Source: a virus
DNA: 64,000 bases
Virus record (IMG/VR): IMGVR_UViG_3300032722_000004
Span: 62,001 to 126,000 of that record
Strand: one strand, 5' to 3'
Positions 47,420-55,198 of the stretch are shown one piece after another. A model generated the notes under the pieces. It saw only the letters and a list, made by a program, of their open reading frames with translations, had not been told where the DNA came from and searched no databases. The stretch's first letter is position 1. Every line of letters begins with the position of its first letter. A program made the position numbers and the translations under genes.

Positions 47420-49429
47420 TTAAATCTTTCCGTTAGGATTGGCTTGTGGAGGTATACCTGCCCGTGATGTTAGCCATCCGAATGCCTTAGCATTTTTCTT
47501 TATTGCGTTCGGTTTCACGTCTACCGTAAGCGCGGTTTTAAAACGAGGATCGTTCTTTTGGGAATTGCTTGGAATGTACCCTGAGGCTTCGGTTAGCGCT
47601 TGATAGAAAGTAGACGCAGGCTTGTTCCAGTTTGTTTCACTACGAATTACTCGCTGTACGCTCGGATCAAACGGATCAGCATCAGTAAACCATCCCGGGT
47701 TGTCATCACCGTACTGGTCTTTGGCGATATCTAACAGCGTGTTAGGTGTCACGACCCCTGTGCCATCATAATATTTGCCGTTATATTCAACTACAACATG
47801 ATACAAGTCAGCTTCGTTGGCTACAATATCAGAAGGGGTTCCTAAATTATTAGCATCATTAAACAGCAAACCCAGCGTGACCGGGATTCCATCCTCTTTC
47901 AATTTTTTTGCTAAAGCCAACGAGAACATTCCACAGTTTCCACCGTATAATGCATCTTCGCCCATTCTTTCTCTTGCTTTATCGACAAGAGATAATACAG
48001 GATCATTCTTTTGGGCACTGTTTGGAATGTATCCTGAGTCTTTGTTTACGTTACCTGATTGTTGTTTTTTTTTGGTCAATCTGAATCCCACAGAATTACC
48101 GTATGTAGGATCTCTATACGAATATGGTCCACCAACTTCATATGGAAACTCTTTTGACAGACGTTTTGCCATACTAGTGTACAGCTTAACCTTTGTGGGT
48201 TCGTCTGCATAACATCCAAATGAGATTGAAGACGGTGAATTTTCTTTTATGTATGAACGAAGAATTGTAGCGATAGTAGACATTACCTTAATAGAGTCGC
48301 CGGTTTTAGTGATGCGAAATCTATCATCATTGCTAGACTGTCCCGCAGCATGAAATCGCAAACTAACTCCACCGTACATAACTTTAAGTTCAACTATATA
48401 TTTTATATTATTTGCTGCTGTAAATTGGTACTCTAGCATGTGAGGTCCGCTAGAAGTTAGAGTATACGGATAAGGAGCATCTGCTAGTTCAGTTAAAGTC
48501 TGTTCCTCCAAAGAAGCCTTAGCTAACTTGTCATAATACTTCGGATCCTCGCTGATATGATCCAATGCAATCTCTCGCGCAATGTCTTTATGACTAGTAT
48601 GTTCTAGTTCGACCTTTATACCTTTGTCCAGTTGCTTTGCTATGGACATTCGGTCTACACCGTGTTTTCTAGCCAGTTCATCTACGGTGAGGGTTGGTTT
48701 ATCTAGTAGCTGGTCATCTTCTTCGATGCTTAGCTTTTTACTGTGTAGAGAATCACGCACTGCATATAGGTCATCGATTCCGCCTTGCGCACGAATTGCT
48801 TTATATGCAAGATTTTCTGGACTAAATTCGCCACCTGTGTCAAGACCTGCCTGGCGATATCTCTTAATTAGCTTAATAGCTTTGTTGACACGATCTTCAT
48901 CTTTAGTCTTTACTGCTAGACTGATTAGGTCGGTTAATTGATCGTACTTTGCTTTGGTAGCATTTTGATCTAGATTGGCTGTTTTTCTTTTAGGAATCTT
49001 GATCCACTTGTCATGAAGCAGGCTGTATTCACCTAATGATACGACCGGCTCTGCGGCATTCTGCGCATATAGTTCGACTGGAATGCCATGCACTGTGATA
49101 TCGTGCGAATCGTTATATAGAGTTTTCTTTGCTCTGAACAATTCCTGATAGACTTCATCGTCGTGTAGCTTGCTCATATTCACAACAACGTGAAGGTCTA
49201 AGTCAGAATGAGGAGTATATGAGAAAGCTGCGTTAGATCCAGATATAGTTACGTCAACCACATCAAGATCACCTACGCCCAATTGGCTCACAAAATCTTT
49301 TGCTATGACTAATAATTGGTCTCTGACCAATGGATCAAGCTGGTCATTCTTCCAAAGCTTTGGGTTTAGTTTGGTGTGGAATTTGACCGCATCTGATAAT
49401 TTAAAAGAATGAAGTTCGTTGATGTCCAT
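47420..49429 (-). CDS. multidomain late protein: nucleotidyltransferase and papain/transglutaminase-like parts
   Basis: 669 residues from the ATG at 49429 (TTG/ATG at 49453/49450 would add eight or seven). Near residue 63 I-S-G-S-N-A-A-F-S-Y-T-P-H-S-D-L-D-L-H-V is the Pol beta-type nucleotidyltransferase signature (GS...DxD). A helical linker follows. Near 500, Y-G-G-N-C-G-M-F-S-L-A, D-L-Y-H-V-V-V and Y-Y-D-G-T-G give a Cys-His-Asp pattern of a papain/transglutaminase fold. The motif S-G-Y-I-P-(x)-S-x-Q-K-N-D-P occurs twice, once followed by F-K-T-A-L-T-V-D-V-K-P and A-F-G-W, a tail I have seen on phage structural proteins. Probably packaged or toxin-like; activity unproven. Confidence 0.65.
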   Translation of the reverse strand: MDINELHSFKLSDAVKFHTKLNPKLWKNDQLDPLVRDQLLVIAKDFVSQLGVGDLDVVDVTISGSNAAFSYTPHSDLDLHVVVNMSKLHDDEVYQELFRAKKTLYNDSHDITVHGIPVELYAQNAAEPVVSLGEYSLLHDKWIKIPKRKTANLDQNATKAKYDQLTDLISLAVKTKDEDRVNKAIKLIKRYRQAGLDTGGEFSPENLAYKAIRAQGGIDDLYAVRDSLHSKKLSIEEDDQLLDKPTLTVDELARKHGVDRMSIAKQLDKGIKVELEHTSHKDIAREIALDHISEDPKYYDKLAKASLEEQTLTELADAPYPYTLTSSGPHMLEYQFTAANNIKYIVELKVMYGGVSLRFHAAGQSSNDDRFRITKTGDSIKVMSTIATILRSYIKENSPSSISFGCYADEPTKVKLYTSMAKRLSKEFPYEVGGPYSYRDPTYGNSVGFRLTKKKQQSGNVNKDSGYIPNSAQKNDPVLSLVDKARERMGEDALYGGNCGMFSLALAKKLKEDGIPVTLGLLFNDANNLGTPSDIVANEADLYHVVVEYNGKYYDGTGVVTPNTLLDIAKDQYGDDNPGWFTDADPFDPSVQRVIRSETNWNKPASTFYQALTEASGYIPSNSQKNDPRFKTALTVDVKPNAIKKNAKAFGWLTSRAGIPPQANPNGKI

Positions 49430-49433
49430 ACTG

Positions 49434-49440
49434 TATTTAG
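49434..49440 (-). promoter_or_regulatory. T4-type late promoter, leaderless geometry
   Basis: CTAAATA with CAGT before the ATG at 49429; no ribosome site in between. It supports 49429 as the start. Confidence 0.55.
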
Positions 49441-49475
49441 TAATGAACATCAACTAACTTCACTTATATAAAGAA

Positions 49476-49847
49476 TTAACGACTGCCGATTGGTTGTCCA
49501 TTAACCGCAACAGATACGAGCGAGCCACCGTTCGTGCCATCCTTAAGAGGATGTACAACTACGACAGCCTTATCGCCGGACTTCAATGAAGTGCGCTTCC
49601 AACCGGAACGTGATAGACCATTTGGGCTACCGCCTTCGATTGACCATTCAACTGGCTTACCAGAGGAATCAGTCACAATTAGTTGAATCCAAGAATGCGG
49701 ATTAGTCCATTGAAATTCTTTTACTGTTCCTTCCAATGTCACCGACTTTTGGTTGTCGAACATTGCGAACGAGTGGTGTGCGGATGCAGGTGCAGCCAAA
49801 CTTAGTGCTACCAATGCAGCGATTGCAATAATTGACTTGTTTTTCAT
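49476..49847 (-). CDS. exported DUF6152-like small protein
   Basis: 123 residues from the ATG at 49847, with AGGAG upstream. A classic Sec signal peptide (MKNKSIIAIAALVALSLAAP-ASA) with cleavage before H-H-S-F-A-M-F-D. The mature part is a small beta-domain: V-T-L-E-G-T-V-K-E-F-Q-W-T-N-P-H-S-W-I, G-K-P-V-E-W-S-I-E-G, G-D-K-A-V-V-V-V-H-P. This is the pattern of bacterial periplasmic DUF6152 proteins (His-His after the signal, NPH motif). A late promoter precedes it. Role during infection unknown; host-derived acquisition is likely. Confidence 0.8.
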   Translation of the reverse strand: MKNKSIIAIAALVALSLAAPASAHHSFAMFDNQKSVTLEGTVKEFQWTNPHSWIQLIVTDSSGKPVEWSIEGGSPNGLSRSGWKRTSLKSGDKAVVVVHPLKDGTNGGSLVSVAVNGQPIGSR

Positions 49848-49873
49848 GATTTGTTCTCCTAACATGTCAAAAT

Positions 49874-49881
49874 TATTTATG
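49874..49881 (-). promoter_or_regulatory. T4-type late promoter
   Basis: CATAAATA on the minus strand, 26 bases before the ATG at 49847. It lies directly after the tmRNA gene. Confidence 0.7.
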
Positions 49882-49920
49882 ACCTATAGGACGATATATC
49901 ATATTTAAAGGTTTTATAGG

Positions 49921-50250
49921 TGCTAGTTGATTCTGTTTCGAGGCTCAACTAGCAAAGCCCAAAAGACTTATGCGGCTAACGCAAGGCCTTCATATGCATC
50001 ATTTTCGTTTGCATTTAGTAATTTGAACTGATTGACGGTCGTTTCTTACCGTGTTCTCCACTTTCCTACTAGCCGTGAATCGATACTATACGCCCCCATA
50101 AGAAAACACACGATGCTCTCCCCGTCTTCTCGGCAGCTACCCCGATATCCCGCTTCACAGAGCCAGCGTCCTGTTATCGTGTGTTTACTGGTGGAGGCGA
50201 GGGGAATCGCACCCCTGTCTTCCCCGGTTTTAAGTCCGTATCAACGAACA
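49921..50250 (-). ncRNA. ssrA: permuted two-piece tmRNA (ssrA)
   Basis: Minus strand, in order: an acceptor piece ending C-G-C-C-T-C-C-A-C-C-A (50199-50189) with a T-arm AGGGG-TGCGATT-CCCCT; an intervening segment closed by a 10-bp stem (50185-50176 with 50114-50105); a coding piece starting GGGGGCG (50097-50091) that pairs with CGCCTCC, giving G3-U70, the alanine identity pair; a PK1-like ACGGT/ACCGT hairpin; and the tag frame 50012-49968 encoding ANENDAYEGLALAA then TAA. A hairpin (49954-49945 with 49930-49921) ends it. The 3' part before the 5' part is the circularly permuted form known in alpha- and some betaproteobacteria and cyanobacteria. It would rescue stalled ribosomes. The 5' limit is approximate. 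No protein gene lies in this 400-base interval. Confidence 0.92.
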
Positions 50251-50255
50251 AATAC

Positions 50256-50285
50256 TATTTAATCATATATGACATTGCATGTCAA
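50256..50285 (-). promoter_or_regulatory. sigma70-like promoter for tmRNA
   Basis: TTGACA (50285-50280) with TTAAAT 17 bases (50262-50257) or TAAATA 18 bases downstream, placing the start near 50250. The -35 overlaps the end of the 846-residue gene. Confidence 0.5.
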
Positions 50286-52822
50286 CCGTATTTTTGCACG
50301 AAGCGTGATTTTAACCATTCCCACTCGTAGCTCAATCGCAGTGCATCAAAATCGCCATCAACTTCATCGTAATAGGCTTCTGCGTCTTTTGCACCCTTGA
50401 TGCTATATTCTGCAAAATCACCTTCAGCTTTAGTAAGCCAAGCTTCTAATCGCTCTCGGGCAATGTCGGTATCTTCGGCCTTCAATTTGACCACTTCACG
50501 GAATGCGGTACGCCAAGTAGAGAACGGATCAGTGTTATAGTTTGCAGTACCGGACATGAGTGGAACAACTTCGTGCAGGTCATCCAACGTAAAGTCTAGT
50601 CCATAACCGTCATTCTCTAGCACTAATTGCTTATTATACGCGATCATCGCTTGGTGACCGTAGATCAATCCATTGACCGGATTCTTCGCATGAAAGATAT
50701 AATGCTTAGGTGCTTGCATTCGATCTGGTTGCCATGACCAATCAAAATTAGAATTGATGTGTAACTTAGCGAATACCGTAAATAACCATGGTGTCTCGCT
50801 GGCTTCGGCAGCAGCATGATATGCAGCAACTCGACCATTAACTCCATCCACTCTGACTACCCTATTTGGTATGTTTTTAGTAATTTGAAGTAGATGCTCC
50901 CAGTTTTTTTCGGCCCCGGCTTCACCGTTACTGAGATACACTATGTCCATCGGTTTAGATTTGGTTAGTTTTTTTGCTCGCTTTATATACGGGTAATCAT
51001 ACAGTTCACTTTTGACATAGTTTTTAGCCTCGCGAGGAATCGTAACTCTAGTTGCACCTGTACTAGAAATAATGATTGCTTTCTGTTCGGGTGACCAAAG
51101 ACACATAGGTTCGGGATCAATTTCAGGATCCATATCCCAGTTTTCTTCAGTTACTAGAGTTACATAAGGAAAATCCCATTCATAATTTCTAGCATAATCC
51201 ATATGTGTTTCATTTGGAAAATATGCACCTTCGATAGTTGTGGGTGTCATCAATCTTGAGACAACTTGATGTTGATTATAATTAATCTTTTCATAGTCTT
51301 CTAGACGATGCATATCTGCTATCAATTTGCGCAGCTTGTTGACGTTTACTAGAAACGTGTCTCCTAATTTTTGATTACCGCTCGGGAAGACGTGGAGTTG
51401 TTCTTTGGTGTACGGATCGCAGATATAGCTAAAATCAAATCTGCTATAATCACACACGCTACTACAAATCCATACATAATGTTCACGATTGACATCTAAT
51501 TTACTGAGTACCTCCTTGAATGTTTTTAGATAATTGGTATCATATTTCACAGCAATGATGTTTCTTTCGCTCAGATTTTTACTGAGTAGATCATCTTTTA
51601 CTGTATCAACACCGTTACCATGGTCGATGATTACTATAGCATAAAGACAATCAACTGCCTTAGCAGGTGATCGTTTTACAAAATTTATATTAGGCAAATG
51701 CTCAATGACTTTTATATATTTGGTATCATCAGCAAATGTATTTTTGTTAACCATAAAGGTTGTTCCCCAGTGTGACCACTGAGTTCCAAACACATGAACT
51801 AAGTTCATCTGCCATGGGCTAGGATAGAAATCAAACTCAAATGACGAATAGTCTAATTCACTATTGAGAATCCAACATAGATTGGTAGTTGATTTAGTCA
51901 CACAACGATTGATCGTGTCAACCCAGCTGTTCAGATATCTAGTTTTAGTTACGTTGCCCATACGCTCAGATAATTGCTGAAAGCGTTCTTGTGCCTGAGG
52001 ATTTCCTTTATCGACAAAGAAAATATCGATCTTGGTTCGTACATCTAGTACCTTATCCTCAATGTAGTTAATGTCCCGATAACCACGTGCCCACATCTTA
52101 CCATTAACAAAGTAAGTCTGGGAGTTTATATTGTCTTTCGTACCAAATGCATTTATGTGATATACGTTCTTACTGTCAGGGACCCATTTAAAGTCAAACC
52201 CAGAATAATCAATTTCAGGATTCAATGCCCAAAAGATTTCATTAGTGTGGTCGTTGATTAAATCTTCCAATGTAGTAGTGATGTAGTACTTCGAAAACTC
52301 TAGGTCTTCTAGTATGACCTCCTTGCGTTCTAGATGTACTATGGTTCCGTCATTATAGGGAGTGACGTATCTGGGTCCGTCGTTTTCATCGAGCAGAGTA
52401 CCGAATTGATATATGTATGGAGGAGACGTAGGATCTGGGTGCCAAGAAAAGTCAAACCTAGATTTATCCAGGGCCGGATCTATAATCCAAAAATCATTGA
52501 TTTCATTCTTGCGTTGAATTGGGGGAACATCGGTTCGATAGATAGTATAATCACCGGCTACCTTAGGACACAGCCATGTACCACTATCTTTTTGATGTTG
52601 GCTAGGCCATACATTGTCGTGTGCCTCTGCCCAAATATCTTCGTCAGGTAATAGCTCGAAATCAAAGTCCCAATCAAATTTACGGTAGTCACAAAACTCG
52701 TTGATAATCCAAAAATGCTCAGTCGTACACTGATTCCTAGCATCTTCTAGTGATTCAGCAAATTTTTCTCTTGGATGGACATTGGGTTTGGAACCGGAGT
52801 AGAATACTTCTCTAATTGCCAT
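50282..52822 (-). CDS. six-repeat glycosyltransferase-like protein
   Basis: 846 residues. Six copies of a module F-W-I-(x)n-D-Y-S-x-F-D-F-x-W-x-P-D...H-V-F-G-T occur, for example E-I-D-Y-S-G-F-D-F-K-W-V-P-D and E-L-D-Y-S-S-F-E-F-D-F-Y-P-S. Between modules 5 and 6, P-M-D-I-V-Y-L-S-N-G-E, R-V-D-G-V-N-G-R-V-A-A-Y-H-A-A-A and T-P-W-L-F-T-V-F-A-K look like a GT-A-type glycosyltransferase. It begins the surface-sugar cluster and may synthesise or bind polysaccharide. A late promoter lies five bases before the ATG. Confidence 0.65.
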   Translation of the reverse strand: MAIREVFYSGSKPNVHPREKFAESLEDARNQCTTEHFWIINEFCDYRKFDWDFDFELLPDEDIWAEAHDNVWPSQHQKDSGTWLCPKVAGDYTIYRTDVPPIQRKNEINDFWIIDPALDKSRFDFSWHPDPTSPPYIYQFGTLLDENDGPRYVTPYNDGTIVHLERKEVILEDLEFSKYYITTTLEDLINDHTNEIFWALNPEIDYSGFDFKWVPDSKNVYHINAFGTKDNINSQTYFVNGKMWARGYRDINYIEDKVLDVRTKIDIFFVDKGNPQAQERFQQLSERMGNVTKTRYLNSWVDTINRCVTKSTTNLCWILNSELDYSSFEFDFYPSPWQMNLVHVFGTQWSHWGTTFMVNKNTFADDTKYIKVIEHLPNINFVKRSPAKAVDCLYAIVIIDHGNGVDTVKDDLLSKNLSERNIIAVKYDTNYLKTFKEVLSKLDVNREHYVWICSSVCDYSRFDFSYICDPYTKEQLHVFPSGNQKLGDTFLVNVNKLRKLIADMHRLEDYEKINYNQHQVVSRLMTPTTIEGAYFPNETHMDYARNYEWDFPYVTLVTEENWDMDPEIDPEPMCLWSPEQKAIIISSTGATRVTIPREAKNYVKSELYDYPYIKRAKKLTKSKPMDIVYLSNGEAGAEKNWEHLLQITKNIPNRVVRVDGVNGRVAAYHAAAEASETPWLFTVFAKLHINSNFDWSWQPDRMQAPKHYIFHAKNPVNGLIYGHQAMIAYNKQLVLENDGYGLDFTLDDLHEVVPLMSGTANYNTDPFSTWRTAFREVVKLKAEDTDIARERLEAWLTKAEGDFAEYSIKGAKDAEAYYDEVDGDFDALRLSYEWEWLKSRFVQKYG

Positions 52823-52827
52823 AACAA

Positions 52828-52835
52828 TATTTACA
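52828..52835 (-). promoter_or_regulatory. T4-type late promoter, leaderless geometry
   Basis: TGTAAATA with TTGTT before the ATG at 52822. Confidence 0.55.
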
Positions 52836-52854
52836 CTAATTACAGTATGTCATA

Positions 52855-53517
52855 TTATTTTAAGACCCTACACTTATCGAAATGGTATCGATGCATGTTA
52901 GTTTTTCCGCCAGTTTTGTTGCAATGCGGACAAGTTACCTGAATTTTATTTGGATGATTCGTAAGAAAGTGGTGAGTTCCATTCTCTAACAATGTTTTCT
53001 GAACATTTCGTTGAAATTCTCCGTTCCCCATTAAATGATGAGTCCCGTTCTCCACCAACCTTTGTTGAGTTCTTCTTTGTATATCACCACTAAGAAAATG
53101 GTGAGTTCCTTCCCTCACTCGCTTAGCGTTAGATTTTCTTTGAACTTCTCCTCCAGAGAAAGCATTCGTCCCGTTTTCAGTTTGTCTGAGTACACTGTCT
53201 TTTCCTAACGATGACCCATCTGGCCTTTTTAAAAAGTGATGTGTGCCGTTTGCGATGCGGTTGGCGCCGGTTAATTTGGCGAGGTCTGATAGTTCCTCTG
53301 GCGTCAACCGTAGCTTTCTTGAAATGAGCCAACATGCACCATAATCTCCTTGCTGATAATGAATATCGTAATGATCTTGTATAGACAATGCGATTAAATT
53401 TTCCGGTACATTATTATTGCGGTTACCATCTATATGATGAACATCGCAACTTCTTCCGTCACCGTCTTTGGGTATGGGACCAAAATTCTGTTCGTAAATT
53501 TTACGATAAATAGACAT
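52855..53517 (-). CDS. HNH homing endonuclease, free-standing
   Basis: 220 residues from the ATG at 53517 (AAGGAG eight bases upstream); the longer in-frame start at 53538 is not favoured. HNH core Y-E-Q-N-F-G-P-I-P-K...C-D-V-H-H-I-D-G-N-R-N-N-N-V-P-E-N-L, then a series of E-N-G-T-H-H-F-L repeats separated by Q-R-K/R-x-N and a C-terminal C-P-H-C...H-x-x-x-C zinc motif. Homologous to the plus-strand gene at 42759. It sits between the repeat protein and the carbamoyltransferase gene. Confidence 0.92.
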   Translation of the reverse strand: MSIYRKIYEQNFGPIPKDGDGRSCDVHHIDGNRNNNVPENLIALSIQDHYDIHYQQGDYGACWLISRKLRLTPEELSDLAKLTGANRIANGTHHFLKRPDGSSLGKDSVLRQTENGTNAFSGGEVQRKSNAKRVREGTHHFLSGDIQRRTQQRLVENGTHHLMGNGEFQRNVQKTLLENGTHHFLTNHPNKIQVTCPHCNKTGGKTNMHRYHFDKCRVLK

Positions 53518-53583
53518 GCTGATAGCTCCTTCTAGCATTAGAGTGAGTGGGGATTGCAGTCCCGCGACTCACATCTATTTATG
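53506..53583 (-). promoter_or_regulatory. conserved endonuclease leader: late promoter plus RNA structure
   Basis: CATAAATA (53583-53576) is followed by GTGAGT/ACTCAC (minus 53571-53566 with 53546-53541). ATAAATAGA (53582-53574) is exactly complementary to TCTATTTAT (53514-53506), codons 2-4. The 5' leader shares long stretches with that at 42690. Confidence 0.7.
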
Positions 53584-53585
53584 CT

Positions 53586-55067
53586 TTAAGAGCAGACTTT
53601 TACCCCATATAGTAGCTGGAACCGATCAGCATCTGCCCGGTCATTTACCATAGGCTCACCTCTAATATTTAGGGATGTATTAAGTAGCATTGGACAGCGT
53701 GTCTCATTATACCAACGTTCTAAGAGTCTTCTGATTCCCGAACCGTCTTTCGGTACTGTCTGTACACGAGAAGTCCCGTCAGCGTGAACGATAGCAGGAA
53801 ATAAGTCAGGAGCCCTACAAGGAGCGATGACTTGCATATACCTACTGTTGTTCCAACCGCAAGGCATATTAAAATAATCGCCACATAGTTCCTCCAGAAT
53901 GACCGGCGCAAAGGGTCTGAACTGCTGTCTTCGCTTGATTTCATTTACTGTATCCTTTATATCAGGGCCGCGTGGATCTGCTAATAGTGAACGATTGCCT
54001 AATGCTCTAGGACCGAATTCGGCTCGTCCGCTAGCAACACCAACCATCTTCTTAGTATACAATTGGTTAATTACATTGTTAATAGGATATTTGCCTTTTA
54101 TATTATATCCTAAAAAGGCATCGACCCAATTTACTCGTTTTCCATAACCTAATGCAGCAGCACCCAATGAGTTTCCTGCATCACCCGGATTAGGCATGAT
54201 CCAGATGTTATCGAAGTATCCGCCTAGATTACGATTTGCTGCACAGTTGAGTGCGACTCCTCCACCAAAAACAAGATTATGACTTTTACCGATATTAATA
54301 GCTTTTGCTATGACATGGTGTATCAAACTTTCAGTAAGTTCTTGAGTAGATGAAGCTATATCCATATTATCAGCATCTTTGAGGAAATCATCTCTCACCC
54401 CGGTATGTAGATTTTCTTTGAAAGATAATGTACCACTATTATGAATCAACGCTTTTTGAATCGTATTAACATGAATAGGTTTACCGTAAGCAGCCATTCC
54501 CATAAGAATATATTCTTCATCTAATGGCTTCAGTCCTACTTTCGCAGTCATAGCAGAATAGAATAAACCGATAGAATCTGGATATTGCTTTCCCCAAAGC
54601 CTCTTATATACGGCTCTACCGTTATCATCATAATACGCATCCCAGATAGTAATCGTATCTAACTCGCCGATAGCATCAATAATGACTACAGTAGCATGGT
54701 CAAATGGACTAGTTTGAAAACCAGCAGCAGCATGAGATAAGTGATGATTGTGTGTTTTCACTTCTCCGTCATGGCTAAAACGAACCATCATGTTTTTACC
54801 GATGACATCCTTTGCAGAGAAAGGTCCTAACTTCTGTCCAGCTCTGAGCTGGCGGATTACCTTTAACCAAGGCTTCTCATAATAATGAAGCTCATAATGC
54901 CCATCTATATATTTGTGGGCATCTTTTAATAAGCCTAAACAAAGATCAGCGTCATGCTTCTTCTTACTGTATCGTTCACTGTGGCCGGCGTATAGGATAT
55001 TGCCAGCATCATCAATGACACTCAATCCAGCGTCGTGAAACCCGCAACTGACACCTACATAATTCAT
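53586..55067 (-). CDS. carbamoyltransferase, NodU/CmcH family
   Basis: 493 residues. N-terminal kinase-like (TsaD-type) domain: G-V-S-C-G-F-H-D-A-G-L, H-N-H-H-L-S-H-A-A near 103-111 (metal-binding His), V-V-I-I-D-A-I-G-E. C-terminal domain: V-F-G-G-G-V-A-L-N, A-R-R/G-R-A-E-F-G-P-R-A-L-G-N-R-S near 345, F-R-P-F-A-P. It should carbamoylate a hydroxyl group of a sugar using carbamoyl phosphate. First large gene after the HNH insertion, next to sugar genes. Confidence 0.93.
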   Translation of the reverse strand: MNYVGVSCGFHDAGLSVIDDAGNILYAGHSERYSKKKHDADLCLGLLKDAHKYIDGHYELHYYEKPWLKVIRQLRAGQKLGPFSAKDVIGKNMMVRFSHDGEVKTHNHHLSHAAAGFQTSPFDHATVVIIDAIGELDTITIWDAYYDDNGRAVYKRLWGKQYPDSIGLFYSAMTAKVGLKPLDEEYILMGMAAYGKPIHVNTIQKALIHNSGTLSFKENLHTGVRDDFLKDADNMDIASSTQELTESLIHHVIAKAINIGKSHNLVFGGGVALNCAANRNLGGYFDNIWIMPNPGDAGNSLGAAALGYGKRVNWVDAFLGYNIKGKYPINNVINQLYTKKMVGVASGRAEFGPRALGNRSLLADPRGPDIKDTVNEIKRRQQFRPFAPVILEELCGDYFNMPCGWNNSRYMQVIAPCRAPDLFPAIVHADGTSRVQTVPKDGSGIRRLLERWYNETRCPMLLNTSLNIRGEPMVNDRADADRFQLLYGVKVCS

Positions 55068-55071
55068 GCTA

Positions 55072-55173
55072 TTATTTGTATATAAAGGGATCTCTTTTTC
55101 TTAGTTCTTTAATCCTTTTTCTATATAGAATCTCACGTTTAATCTTATTGATTAATGTTCTTATAAAATGCAT
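55072..55173 (-). CDS. 33-residue basic protein before carbamoyltransferase
   Basis: MHFIRTLINKIKREILYRKR then I-K-E-L-R-K-R-D-P-F-I-Y-K. AAGGG lies seven bases before the ATG at 55173. The basic helix ending R-K-R-D-P-F-I-Y is a pattern I associate with small proteins beside carbamoyltransferase genes in aquatic phages. Too short for standard gene callers. Confidence 0.6.
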   Translation of the reverse strand: MHFIRTLINKIKREILYRKRIKELRKRDPFIYK

Positions 55174-55198
55174 TGTTATTCCCTTATCATTAAATCTA

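Noticed and set aside
50189-50250. tRNA-like 3' end with CCA
   Set aside because: It has a T-arm and acceptor strand but no anticodon or D arm next to it; it is the acceptor piece of the tmRNA. I saw no ordinary tRNA gene in the window, though I could not run a scan.
50032-50262. Plus-strand reading frame of 76 codons
   Set aside because: Covers the permuted tmRNA gene on the other strand; RNA pairing explains the sequence.
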